Shown in pieces: positions 57,017-64,000 of a DNA stretch of 64,000 nt. This DNA is from Neisseriaceae bacterium (GTDB lineage: Bacteria; Pseudomonadota; Gammaproteobacteria; Burkholderiales; Chromobacteriaceae), in NCBI GenBank assembly GCA_027489245.1, contig JAIYAC010000014.1, forward strand, positions 48,205 through 112,204, read 5' to 3'. The translations under genes were made by a program, and so were the position numbers. The notes under the pieces were generated by a model. It was not told the origin of the DNA, made no database searches, and saw only the letters and a program-made list of their open reading frames with translations. The number at the start of each line of letters is the position of its first letter. Position 1 is the first letter of the stretch.

Positions 57017-58559
57017 TGTTGTGGATTTGTCGCGGCTACAGTTTGCCGCCACAGCCATGTACCACTTTCTGTTTGTGCCGCTCACACTGGGGATGGTGTG
57101 GCTGCTGGTGATGATGGAAACCGTGTGGGTTATGACGGGCAAGCAGGTGTACCAGGACATGACCAAGTTCTGGGGCAAGCTGTTCGGCATTAACTTTGCG
57201 CTGGGGGTGACCACCGGCATCACCATGGAATTCCAGTTTGGTACCAACTGGGCGTACTACTCGCACTATGTGGGCGATATTTTTGGCGCCCCGCTGGCCA
57301 TCGAGGGCCTGATGGCCTTCTTCCTCGAATCCACCATGATCGGCCTGTTCTTCTTTGGCTGGGATCGCCTGTCGCGCAAGCAGCATTGGCTGGTCACGCT
57401 GCTGATGGCCATCGGTACCAACCTGTCGGCACTGTGGATTCTCATTGCCAACGGCTGGATGCAGAACCCGGTAGGGGCCGAGTTCAGCTACCACACCATG
57501 CGCATGGAAATGACCGACTTCTGGGCGGTGGTATTCAACCCGGTAGCGCAGGCCAAGTTCGTGCACACCGTGTCGGCGGGCTATGTCACCGGCGCCATGT
57601 TCGTGCTGTCGATTTCCAGCTGGTATCTGCTGCGCGGGCGTGATGTGGAGTTTGCCAAGAAGAGCTTCCGCATTGCCGCCGCCTTCGGCTTTGCCAGCGT
57701 GTGTTCAGTGATCGTGCTGGGCGACGAGTCCGGCTATTCGGTAGGCGAATCGCAACAAACCAAGCTGGCCGCCATGGAAGCCATGTGGCACACCGAACCG
57801 GCGCCAGCGTCGTTCAACGTGCTGGCCTGGCCTAACGAAGCCGAGATGAAGAACGACTGGGCCATCGAAATACCGTGGGTGATGGGCCTGATCGGCACCC
57901 GCTCGGTGAGCAAGGAAATCCCCGGTATTCACGAGATCATGGCGGCCAACCGTGCCCGCATCGTCTCGGGCCAGCAGGCGGTGATGGCGCTGGATACGCT
58001 GCGCGCCAACCGCCACGACACCGCCGCCCAAGCGCAGCTGAAAGCGCACCAGGCCGACCTGGGCTTTGGCCTGCTGCTGAAGAAATACACCGACAACGTG
58101 GCACAAGCCACCCCGGCGATGATCGATGCCGCCGCGCGCGACACCATCCCCAAAGTAGCGCCGATGTTCTGGAGCTTCCGCATCATGGTGGCGCTGGGCA
58201 TGGCCATGCTGTTGCTGTTTGGCTGGGCGCTGTGGGCGTCGCTACGCGGCAGCTTTGCGGCCAACCGCCGCCTGCTGAAGCTGGCGCTGTACTGCCTGCC
58301 GCTGCCGTGGGTGGCCTGCGAGGTGGGCTGGTTTGTGGCCGAGTACGGCCGCCAGCCGTGGACCATCTACGGCGTATTGCCGACGCGGCTGTCGGTATCC
58401 ACCTTGTCTGAAGCGTCACTGTACGGTTCGCTGGCTGGTTTTGTCGGCTTCTACACCGTACTGCTGTGCGTGGAAATGTACCTGATGGTGCGTTTTGCCC
58501 GCCAGGGCCCCGGCAGCCTGGGTACTGGTCGCTACGCCAACGAAGCCCCCGCTCACTAA
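57006..58559 (+). CDS. cydA: Cytochrome bd oxidase subunit I
   Basis: A 517-aa membrane protein of the bd quinol oxidase. Haem-ligand His20 lies in [15 protein letters not shown]. The [13 protein letters not shown] block and a long Q-loop (about 250-390) make it the L-type (E. coli-like) form. It oxidises quinol and reduces O2 with high affinity, giving tolerance to low oxygen, nitric oxide and sulfide. It is embedded in a seven-gene operon under the proposed sigma-54 promoter. Exact 10-mer at 58256. Confidence 0.97.
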   Translation: MIDNVVDLSRLQFAATAMYHFLFVPLTLGMVWLLVMMETVWVMTGKQVYQDMTKFWGKLFGINFALGVTTGITMEFQFGTNWAYYSHYVGDIFGAPLAIEGLMAFFLESTMIGLFFFGWDRLSRKQHWLVTLLMAIGTNLSALWILIANGWMQNPVGAEFSYHTMRMEMTDFWAVVFNPVAQAKFVHTVSAGYVTGAMFVLSISSWYLLRGRDVEFAKKSFRIAAAFGFASVCSVIVLGDESGYSVGESQQTKLAAMEAMWHTEPAPASFNVLAWPNEAEMKNDWAIEIPWVMGLIGTRSVSKEIPGIHEIMAANRARIVSGQQAVMALDTLRANRHDTAAQAQLKAHQADLGFGLLLKKYTDNVAQATPAMIDAAARDTIPKVAPMFWSFRIMVALGMAMLLLFGWALWASLRGSFAANRRLLKLALYCLPLPWVACEVGWFVAEYGRQPWTIYGVLPTRLSVSTLSEASLYGSLAGFVGFYTVLLCVEMYLMVRFARQGPGSLGTGRYANEAPAH

Positions 58560-58568
58560 GGAGTCATC

Positions 58569-59708
58569 ATGCTGGATTACACAACCCTGAAAATCATCTG
58601 GTGGGGGCTGGTAGGCGTGCTGCTGGTCGGCTTCGCCATCATGGACGGCCACGACATGGGCGTGGGCACGCTGCTGCCCTTTGTCGGCAAGGGCGACGTA
58701 GAGCGCCGTGTGGTCATCAATACCGTGGGCCCGCATTGGGACGGCAACCAGGTATGGTTCATCACTGGTGGCGGCGCCATCTTTGCCGCCTGGCCACTGG
58801 TGTACGCCACCGCGTTCAGCGGCTTTTACTGGGCCATGCTGGCGGTGCTGTGGGCGCTGTTCTTCCGCCCGGTGGGTTTTGACTACCGCAGCAAGATCGA
58901 CAACCCCACCTGGCGCAATGTCTGGGACTGGGGCCTGTTCATCGGCGGCTTTGTGCCACCGCTGATCTTCGGCGTGGCCTTTGGCAACCTGTTCCAGGGC
59001 GTGCCGTTCCACTTCGACAGCCACCTGGTGCCGTACTACGAGGGCAGCTTCTGGGCACTGCTGAACCCGTTTGCCTTGCTGTGCGGCGTGGTGTCCAGCG
59101 CCATGATCACCGCCCACGGCGCCATTTACCTGATGCACCGTACCGAGGGCGATATCCAGGCCCGCGCCGGCCGCGCGCTGCAGGGCAGTGTACTGGTGGC
59201 GCTGCTGGGCTTCACTGCGGCGGGTATCTGGCTGGCCAAGGGCATAGACGGCTACGCCATTACCTCGGTGGTACAAACCGGCGCATTGCCAGACCCGCTG
59301 GCCAAGACCGTGGTACGCCAGGCGGGGGCCTGGATGGCCAATTACCAGCGCTGGCCACTGGCCATGCTGCTGCCGCTGCTGGCTTACGTCGGGCTGATCG
59401 GCGCGGTGCTGCTGGCCAGGGTTGGCCGCACCTTTGCCGGCTTCTGGGCCAGCGCGCTGGGACTCACCGGCATTATCGGCACCGCCGGTATCTCGCTATT
59501 CCCCTTCATCATGCCCTCGTCCAGCCATCTGGTGTCCAGCCTGACGGTGTGGGATAGCGTATCCAGCCACCTGACGCTGGGCTTGATGCTGGGGGCGACC
59601 TTGATCTTCATGCCCATCATCATCCTGTACACGCGCTGGGCTTACCGCGTGATGGGTGGCAAGGTCACCGCCGCCTATGTGCGTGAAAACAGCCATAGCG
59701 CTTACTGA
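58569..59708 (+). CDS. cydB: Cytochrome bd oxidase subunit II
   Basis: A 379-aa subunit II: MLDYTTLKIIWWGLVGVLLV, GFAIMDGHDMGVGTLLPFVG and WDGNQVWFITGGGAIFAAWP are its family blocks. The start has AAGGAG. It follows cydA by 9 bp. The C-terminus is basic and cytoplasmic. Exact 10-mer at 59421. Confidence 0.97.
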   Translation: MLDYTTLKIIWWGLVGVLLVGFAIMDGHDMGVGTLLPFVGKGDVERRVVINTVGPHWDGNQVWFITGGGAIFAAWPLVYATAFSGFYWAMLAVLWALFFRPVGFDYRSKIDNPTWRNVWDWGLFIGGFVPPLIFGVAFGNLFQGVPFHFDSHLVPYYEGSFWALLNPFALLCGVVSSAMITAHGAIYLMHRTEGDIQARAGRALQGSVLVALLGFTAAGIWLAKGIDGYAITSVVQTGALPDPLAKTVVRQAGAWMANYQRWPLAMLLPLLAYVGLIGAVLLARVGRTFAGFWASALGLTGIIGTAGISLFPFIMPSSSHLVSSLTVWDSVSSHLTLGLMLGATLIFMPIIILYTRWAYRVMGGKVTAAYVRENSHSAY

Positions 59709-59718
59709 GGCCGCTGCC

Positions 59719-60069
59719 ATGACCATCGCCGTGTGTTGCCAGAACGGGCGCGACGTGAGCGCGCACCCGGGCAAGTGCACCCGCTTTGTGCTGGTGGACA
59801 GCCGCGGCCTGGCCGAACCGCAGCTGCTGTTGCTGCCGGCCAGCGCCATGCTGCGCCAGGCCAGTTTGCACGGCCACCCGCTGGCCGGCTGTCAGGTCAT
59901 CCTGGCTGCCGGTGGCGGGCAAGGGCTGGCACAAAGGTTGGCCGCAGCGGGTATCACGCTGGCACAAACGCAGGCGCGCGACCCGCTACTGGCCGTGGCT
60001 GCCTGGCAAGCCGGGCAGTGCCAGCCGGTTGCGCTGCCGGGTAAGCAGCTGTGTCATTCACTGGATTAG
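59719..60069 (+). CDS. NifX/NafY-like (dinitrogenase cofactor biosynthesis fold) protein in the cyd operon
   Basis: A 116-aa protein resembling the NifB-C/NifX domain: MTIAVCCQNGRDVSAHPGKC, then a Rossmann-like QVILAAGGGQGLAQRLAAAG. In nitrogen fixers this fold binds FeMo-co precursors, but there are no nif genes here. Its position between cydB and cydX suggests a role in metal or redox handling for the oxidase (inference). The start at 59719 is 10 bases after the cydB stop. An exact 10-mer copy (59937) encodes its R-L-A-A-A. Confidence 0.68.
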   Translation: MTIAVCCQNGRDVSAHPGKCTRFVLVDSRGLAEPQLLLLPASAMLRQASLHGHPLAGCQVILAAGGGQGLAQRLAAAGITLAQTQARDPLLAVAAWQAGQCQPVALPGKQLCHSLD

Positions 60070-60093
60070 AACGCTGGATCGAAAGGAAACATC

Positions 60094-60219
60094 ATGTGGT
60101 ATTTCGCCTGGGTACTGGGTATCGGCTTTGCCGTGCTCTTGGGGGTGTTGAATGCAATGTGGGGCGAGTACGAGCAAGACCGCGTGCTGCCAGGCCCGCC
60201 GGAGCAGGGCGGTGTCTGA
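60094..60219 (+). CDS. cydX: CydX, small subunit of cytochrome bd
   Basis: A 41-aa single-helix protein: MWYFAWVLGIGFAVLLGVLN, then AMWGEYEQDR. The W-Y-F-A-W N-terminus and the E-Y-E tail are the CydX signature; CydX stabilises haems in CydAB. RBS AAAGGAAA precedes it. It overlaps ybgE by 8 bases. Confidence 0.93.
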   Translation: MWYFAWVLGIGFAVLLGVLNAMWGEYEQDRVLPGPPEQGGV

Positions 60220-60481
60220 GATCACGCGTACCCGCCCGCTGGCCTTGCTGCTAGGGGTAGGGCTGATGCTGGGCATCAGCCTGCAGCCGCAATGGCTGGC
60301 CACGCCGGCCGGGGTGGCCGACCACCCGGCCGCCATGCTGCTGATGTGGGCCATGTCGGCGGCGCTGGTGCGCGGCGTGGGCTTTGCCCCGCGCCACTGG
60401 CTACCGCGCTGGCTGTTCAGTGCGCCTGCCATGGGGCTGGCACTGTTGGCCGCGTTGTGGCGCATCGTACTGATCAACTGA
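60212..60481 (+). CDS. ybgE: Cyd operon protein YbgE
   Basis: An 89-aa three-helix membrane protein of the YbgE family (PLALLLGVGLMLGISLQPQW; AAMLLMWAMSAALVRGVGFA). It starts with GTG inside the cydX 3' end. The cydX-ybgE order is standard in proteobacterial cyd operons; its function is poorly known. Confidence 0.85.
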   Translation: MSEITRTRPLALLLGVGLMLGISLQPQWLATPAGVADHPAAMLLMWAMSAALVRGVGFAPRHWLPRWLFSAPAMGLALLAALWRIVLIN

Positions 60482-60497
60482 ACGCAAAGGAGTCTGC

Positions 60498-61625
60498 ATG
60501 CAAGGCATTACCATTATTGGCGCGGGTTTTGCCGCGCTTACCGCCATTCGCAGCCTGCGACGGCGCGGGGTACGGCAGCCTATCACCGTGATTGCACCGC
60601 GTGAGGAACTGCACTCTCTGCCCAGTAGCATCTGGCTGGCGCCCAGGCTGCGCCGTGCGGCACAGCTACGGATTCCGCTGGGCGGGTTTTTCCGCCGCCA
60701 CCAGGTGCAGTTTGTGCAGGCCAGTGTCACCGGCCTGCGCGATGGCGGCCGAATGGTGCTGACCGATCAGGGCGAGTTTGCCAACAGCCAGCTGCTGATT
60801 GCCTGTGGTGGCCGCTTTCTGCGCGGCCTGCCGGGCATCGAGCACGCGCATATTCCTTGCGCCGGCCTCGATAGCGCCGAGGCCATCGCCAGCCGCTTGC
60901 AGGCGATGACCGGCGGCACTATCGCGGTAGGCCTGGCCACCAATCCGGCCGAGCAGGGCGCCATGCGCGGTGGCCCGATGTTCGAGTACCTGTTCATCAT
61001 CGATAGCTGGCTACGTCGGCAGGGGCGGCGCGATCAGTTCCGGCTGGTGTTCTTCAGCCCGTCACCGCGCCCTGGCGCACGGCTGGGCGAGCAGGCGGTG
61101 GACGGTTTGCTGGCCGAGATGAAGCGCCGCGATATCACGACCCACCTGGGCCATTCGCTGGTGCGCTTTGAAGCCGACCAAATAGTGACGCCGGCAGGCA
61201 CCCTGCACGCCGACCTCATCCTGTTCATGCCCGGTATGACCGGCCCTGCCTGGCTGGGGGACAGCGGCCTACCGCTGTCCCCCGGAGGCATGGTGCTGGC
61301 CGATGCGTATTGCCAGGTTGCAGGCTGGCCGGGTGTCTGGGTAGCCGGCGATGCCGGGTCGTTTCCCGGGCCGGCGTGGCTGCCCAAGCAGGCGCACCAG
61401 GCGGATCTGCAAGCGCAGGCTGCTGCTGCCAATATGGCGGCGGCGCTGGCCGGGCAGCCGGCACGGCAACGTTTCAAGGCCGAGCTGGTGTGTATTGTGG
61501 ATACCTTGGACGCCGGCATGCTGGTTTACCGCAGTGAACGCCGCCATATCGTGCTGCCGGCGCTGCGGCCCTTGCATTGGCTAAAGCGCGGCTTCGAGTG
61601 GTTTTACCTGCGGCCCTTGCGTTAG
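60498..61625 (+). CDS. FAD-dependent NAD(P)/quinone oxidoreductase (NDH-2/SQR-like)
   Basis: A 375-aa two-dinucleotide-fold flavoprotein: FAD-binding GAGFAALTAIRSL near the N-terminus, a FAD-contact motif VWVAGDAGSF near residue 285 and a C-terminal amphipathic/hydrophobic stretch (LKRGFEWFYLRPLR) likely to attach it to the membrane. It resembles type II NADH dehydrogenases and sulfide:quinone reductases. The three SQR cysteines are not clearly conserved. Being last in the cyd operon, it probably feeds electrons to quinone for cytochrome bd (inference). Confidence 0.78.
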   Translation: MQGITIIGAGFAALTAIRSLRRRGVRQPITVIAPREELHSLPSSIWLAPRLRRAAQLRIPLGGFFRRHQVQFVQASVTGLRDGGRMVLTDQGEFANSQLLIACGGRFLRGLPGIEHAHIPCAGLDSAEAIASRLQAMTGGTIAVGLATNPAEQGAMRGGPMFEYLFIIDSWLRRQGRRDQFRLVFFSPSPRPGARLGEQAVDGLLAEMKRRDITTHLGHSLVRFEADQIVTPAGTLHADLILFMPGMTGPAWLGDSGLPLSPGGMVLADAYCQVAGWPGVWVAGDAGSFPGPAWLPKQAHQADLQAQAAAANMAAALAGQPARQRFKAELVCIVDTLDAGMLVYRSERRHIVLPALRPLHWLKRGFEWFYLRPLR

Positions 61626-61681
61626 GGCGGGCTCCCTGCCCATGCTATGATGCGAGCCGTTCTCATCTGAAAGCCCTTGCC

Positions 61682-62149
61682 ATGTTGCGCCGTTTGCTTG
61701 CCCTGTTGTCGCTGTGCCTGTTGCTGACCCCCGCCGCCTTGGCGGCCAACCTTGCCGTGGGGGACGCCGTGCCACCGCTGGCGCTGGCCGACCAGTTCGA
61801 CAAGCCGCACACCCTGGGCAGCGACACGCGCTGGCTGCTGTTCAGCCACGACCGCGCCACCAGCGACGCGCTGCACCCGCTGTTAGCCGGGCTGAGCCCG
61901 GCGCAGCGGCAGGGCGTGGTGTACGTGGCCGACATCAGCCGCATGCCGGCGCTGGTGTCGCGTCTGTTTGCCGTGCCCGCCATGCGCGAGCTGCCGTTTG
62001 CCGTGTGGCTGGCGCGCGATGCGGCCAACGTGGCCATGCTGCCGCGTGAGCCGGGCAAGCTCACCGTGCTGGCGCTACAAGGCGGCCAGGTGGCGGCGGT
62101 GCATTATGTAGCCGACGTAGCGGCGCTGCCCGCCTTGCTGGCACGCTAG
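61682..62149 (+). CDS. Secreted thioredoxin-fold-like protein, unknown
   Basis: A 155-aa protein with a signal peptide (MLRRLLALLSLCLLLTPAAL) and a mature part starting NLAVGDAVPPLALADQFDKP, the typical opening of peroxiredoxin/TlpA folds. No C-x-x-C or other active-site cysteine follows, so catalytic redox activity is unlikely. The function is unknown. An exact 10-mer starts at its last base (62149). Confidence 0.7.
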   Translation: MLRRLLALLSLCLLLTPAALAANLAVGDAVPPLALADQFDKPHTLGSDTRWLLFSHDRATSDALHPLLAGLSPAQRQGVVYVADISRMPALVSRLFAVPAMRELPFAVWLARDAANVAMLPREPGKLTVLALQGGQVAAVHYVADVAALPALLAR

Positions 62150-62166
62150 TTGGCCGCAAGCTGCAT

Positions 62167-62193
62167 TGCTTATCGATGAATGTTTGATAAGCA
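62167..62193. promoter_or_regulatory. Inverted repeat upstream of sbp (candidate CysB-type operator)
   Basis: TGCTTATC and GATAAGCA separated by 11 bases, 80 bases before the sbp start codon. A regulator of sulfur uptake such as CysB is plausible by context, not proven. Confidence 0.45.
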
Positions 62194-62272
62194 AAGCAGT
62201 TTTTCTTGGTTCTGGCTGGCCGCCACCTTGGCTAGATTTCCCCCATCGCACTCTCACTGATGGGGATACACC

Positions 62273-63274
62273 ATGACGCGCCTTACTCGCCTTGCTACTG
62301 CTACTACCCTGCTGTTTGCCCTGGCCGGCCACGCCCTGGCCGACGTTACGCTGCTGAACGTGTCCTACGACCCGACCCGCGAGCTGTACCAGGACTTCAA
62401 CGCCGCCTTTGCCAAACAGTGGAAAGCCAAGACTGGCGAAACCGTCACCATCAAGCAGTCGCATGGCGGTTCCGGCAAGCAGGCGCGTGCCGTGATCGAC
62501 GGCCTCGAGGCCGACGTGGTGACGCTGGCGCTGGGTTACGACGTGGATGCGCTGAATACCGAAGCCAAGCTGATTCCGCCCACCTGGCAAAAGCGCCTGC
62601 CGAACAACTCGGCACCGTATACCTCCACCATCGTGTTCCTGGTGCGCAAGGGCAACCCCAAGGCCATCAAGGACTGGAACGACCTGATCAAGCCGGGTGT
62701 GGAAGTGGTGACGCCTAACCCGAAAACCTCCGGTGGCGCCCGCTGGAACTACCTGGCTGCCTGGGGATACGCGCTGAAACAGCCGGGCGGTAACGACGCC
62801 AAGGCCAAGGACTTCGTGAAGAAAGTGTTCCAGAACGTGAAAGTGCTGGACTCCGGCGCCCGCGGCTCGCTGGTAAGCTTTACCCAGCGTGGCATCGGTG
62901 ACGTGCTGCTGGCGTGGGAAAACGAAGCCTACCTGGCCACCAAAGAGCTGGGCCCGGACAAGTTCGACATCGTGACCCCGTCGCTGTCGATCCTGGCCGA
63001 GCCGCCAGTCAGCGTAGTGGACAAAGTGGTAGACAAGCGTGGCACCCGCAAGGTGGCCGAGGCCTACCTGCAGTACCTGTACAGCCCGGAAGGCCAGGAG
63101 ATCGCTGCGGCCAACTACTACCGCCCGCGTGACGCCAAGGTGGCCGCCAAGTACGCCGACAAGTTCACCAAGGTGAAGCTGTTCACCATCGATCAGGTAT
63201 TCGGTGGCTGGACCAAAGCCCAGAAAACCCACTTTGACGATGGCGGCGTGTTCGACCAGATCCAGGTGCGCTAA
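62273..63274 (+). CDS. sbp: Periplasmic sulfate-binding protein
   Basis: A 333-aa solute-binding protein with signal peptide ([20 protein letters not shown], then ALA cleavage). [39 protein letters not shown] and [19 protein letters not shown] are the sulfate-binding signatures of Sbp/CysP. It delivers sulfate to the CysTWA importer, whose first permease gene begins at 63937. Exact 10-mer at 63106. Confidence 0.96.
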   Translation: MTRLTRLATATTLLFALAGHALADVTLLNVSYDPTRELYQDFNAAFAKQWKAKTGETVTIKQSHGGSGKQARAVIDGLEADVVTLALGYDVDALNTEAKLIPPTWQKRLPNNSAPYTSTIVFLVRKGNPKAIKDWNDLIKPGVEVVTPNPKTSGGARWNYLAAWGYALKQPGGNDAKAKDFVKKVFQNVKVLDSGARGSLVSFTQRGIGDVLLAWENEAYLATKELGPDKFDIVTPSLSILAEPPVSVVDKVVDKRGTRKVAEAYLQYLYSPEGQEIAAANYYRPRDAKVAAKYADKFTKVKLFTIDQVFGGWTKAQKTHFDDGGVFDQIQVR

Positions 63275-63765
63275 TGCCCCCATCCTTGCCCCTGCTGGTA
63301 CTGGCGGACAGTACTCAGCCCGATGGCAACACCCTGCTGGCGCTGGTGCGCCGGCAGGGTATTTTGCTTGATGGTGCCTTGGCGACAGCAGGGCAGGGCA
63401 CGCTAGCGCCAGCTTTGCCACTGGCGCTGCCGCCCGGTAGTACGCCGCCGTTTATCTTGCTGGCGCACGGGCAGGCTTGCCTGCCCGCCCTGCAGGCAGT
63501 GCAGCACGACCCGCGCTGCCGCGCCGCCTTGCTGTTGTCCCCCGAGGGCGACGCCCGGCACGCGCGGGCGCTGGCTTTCCCGGCGCTGGTGGTTTGCCAC
63601 CGCCCCGATGCCCGTTACCCCCGCCTTACCCAAGCGGCCACCCTGGCCGCGGCGTGGCAGGCGCGTTTGCACTTGCTGCACAGCCAGGATGCCCTGACCG
63701 AGCTCTCCCCCCTGTTGGCCGCCCTGGCTGTGCTGGCGGCGCAGCCGCTAGCCGGCGAGTGCTAA
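63274..63765 (+). CDS. Small alpha/beta-hydrolase-like protein, unknown
   Basis: A 163-aa protein whose ATG shares one base with the sbp stop (TAATG), so it is translationally coupled. It has a weak serine-hydrolase resemblance: ILLAHGQACLPALQAVQHDP (oxyanion/elbow-like but with Q-A-C in place of G-x-S-x-G), then AALLLSPEGDA and FPALVVCHRPDARYP. The usual nucleophile serine is not evident. It lies between sbp and cysT, an unusual insertion in the sulfate operon. Confidence 0.6.
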   Translation: MPPSLPLLVLADSTQPDGNTLLALVRRQGILLDGALATAGQGTLAPALPLALPPGSTPPFILLAHGQACLPALQAVQHDPRCRAALLLSPEGDARHARALAFPALVVCHRPDARYPRLTQAATLAAAWQARLHLLHSQDALTELSPLLAALAVLAAQPLAGEC

Positions 63766-63817
63766 GCCGCCTTCATCACTATCGCTTATATCAACAGCAC
63801 CCCATCACCTTTTCTGG

Positions 63818-63859
63818 TTATTGAATAAGTAACGAAGAAATCCTTATTTCTGGAATAAG
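63818..63859. promoter_or_regulatory. Two A+T palindromes upstream of cysT
   Basis: TTATT-G-AATAA (63818-63828) and CTTATT-N5-AATAAG (63843-63859) are 15 bases apart in the spacer before cysT. Similar half-sites occur upstream of sbp; a shared sulfur-limitation regulator is plausible. Confidence 0.4.
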
Positions 63860-63936
63860 ACCCCGGTCAATATCCTGTTGGCAGTTATATCGCCCACAGG
63901 ATGCCCCATGAACCACCCTACGCAAGGACGCTACCC

Positions 63937-64000
63937 ATGAGCCGTGCCGCTACGCTGCCCCGCGTGCTGCCCGGCTTCGGTTTGTCGCTGGGTTACACGC
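63937..64000 (+). CDS. cysT: Sulfate ABC transporter permease CysT (5' fragment)
   Basis: The first 21 codons only: MSRAATLPRVLPGFGLSLGY. LPGFGLSLGYT is the conserved N-terminal start of CysT/CysU. AAGGA precedes the ATG. The gene is cut by the right edge of the window. Confidence 0.85.
   Translation, partial: MSRAATLPRVLPGFGLSLGYT

Noticed and set aside
59719..60069. Evidence of nitrogen fixation
   Set aside because: A single NifX-like fold without any nif structural or assembly gene does not support it.

Overview
The window is high-GC (roughly two-thirds G+C) bacterial chromosome, densely coded on both strands. It has no rRNA, prophage, IS element or CRISPR array. Gene content points to a Gram-negative betaproteobacterium, most likely order Neisseriales (Chromobacterium/Vogesella-like). 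Supporting evidence is divergent pilM / PBP1A, the metX-metW pair, ispB divergent from rplU-rpmA-obgE, an eptA phosphoethanolamine transferase, a PlpD-type patatin and a cydAB operon. The genus is an inference; no rRNA gene is present to settle it.

Layout. 0-3.3 kb: 5' part of pilM and divergent PBP1A. 3.4-7.4 kb: ArsC-like reductase, Bcr/CflA exporter, YbaK deacylase, and the msrPQ methionine-sulfoxide repair pair. 7.4-9.3 kb: metX-metW behind a structured leader, followed by a 450-bp hairpin-rich non-coding stretch. 9.7-19.4 kb: AmpG-like permease, then an alpha-2-macroglobulin/PBP1C operon (envelope defence and repair). 19.4-24.1 kb: wrbA, a YihY-family membrane protein, a DUF3025 gene with a 39-aa ORF, tRNA-Arg(CCT), ispB, and rplU-rpmA with a near-consensus promoter. 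24.3-30.4 kb: obgE and a three-gene SMC/kleisin/KITE (Mks- or Wadjet-like) operon without a recognisable JetD nuclease. 30.5-45.9 kb: M48 protease, TraT-like lipoprotein, MBL hydrolase, sodium-solute symporter, EamA transporter, hisC, CMD protein, tpx, chemoreceptor, gamma-carbonic anhydrase, prlC, a small lipoprotein, LpqC-like esterase, VOC protein and LysE exporter. 46.4-55.2 kb: xth, csp, DUF1523, RNase T2, PlpD-type patatin autotransporter, a metallophosphoesterase/GT4 pair and eptA. 55.2-61.6 kb: a sigma-54 activator divergent from cydP-cydA-cydB-(NifX-like)-cydX-ybgE-(FAD oxidoreductase), with a strong -24/-12 promoter match. 61.6-64 kb: a thioredoxin-fold-like protein and the start of a sulfate-uptake locus (sbp, hypothetical, cysT truncated by the window edge).

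The most striking signal is not a gene. The 10-mer GTTGGCCGCA (either strand) occurs about 47 times by hand count, roughly one per 1.4 kb, where chance predicts fewer than one. Copies lie inside genes, at gene ends, in spacers, as one perfect inverted pair (42762-42789) and as one tandem pair (51420-51443). This distribution resembles the DNA uptake sequences of Neisseriaceae, but the word is unlike the published dialects. It is the best candidate here for an undescribed system.
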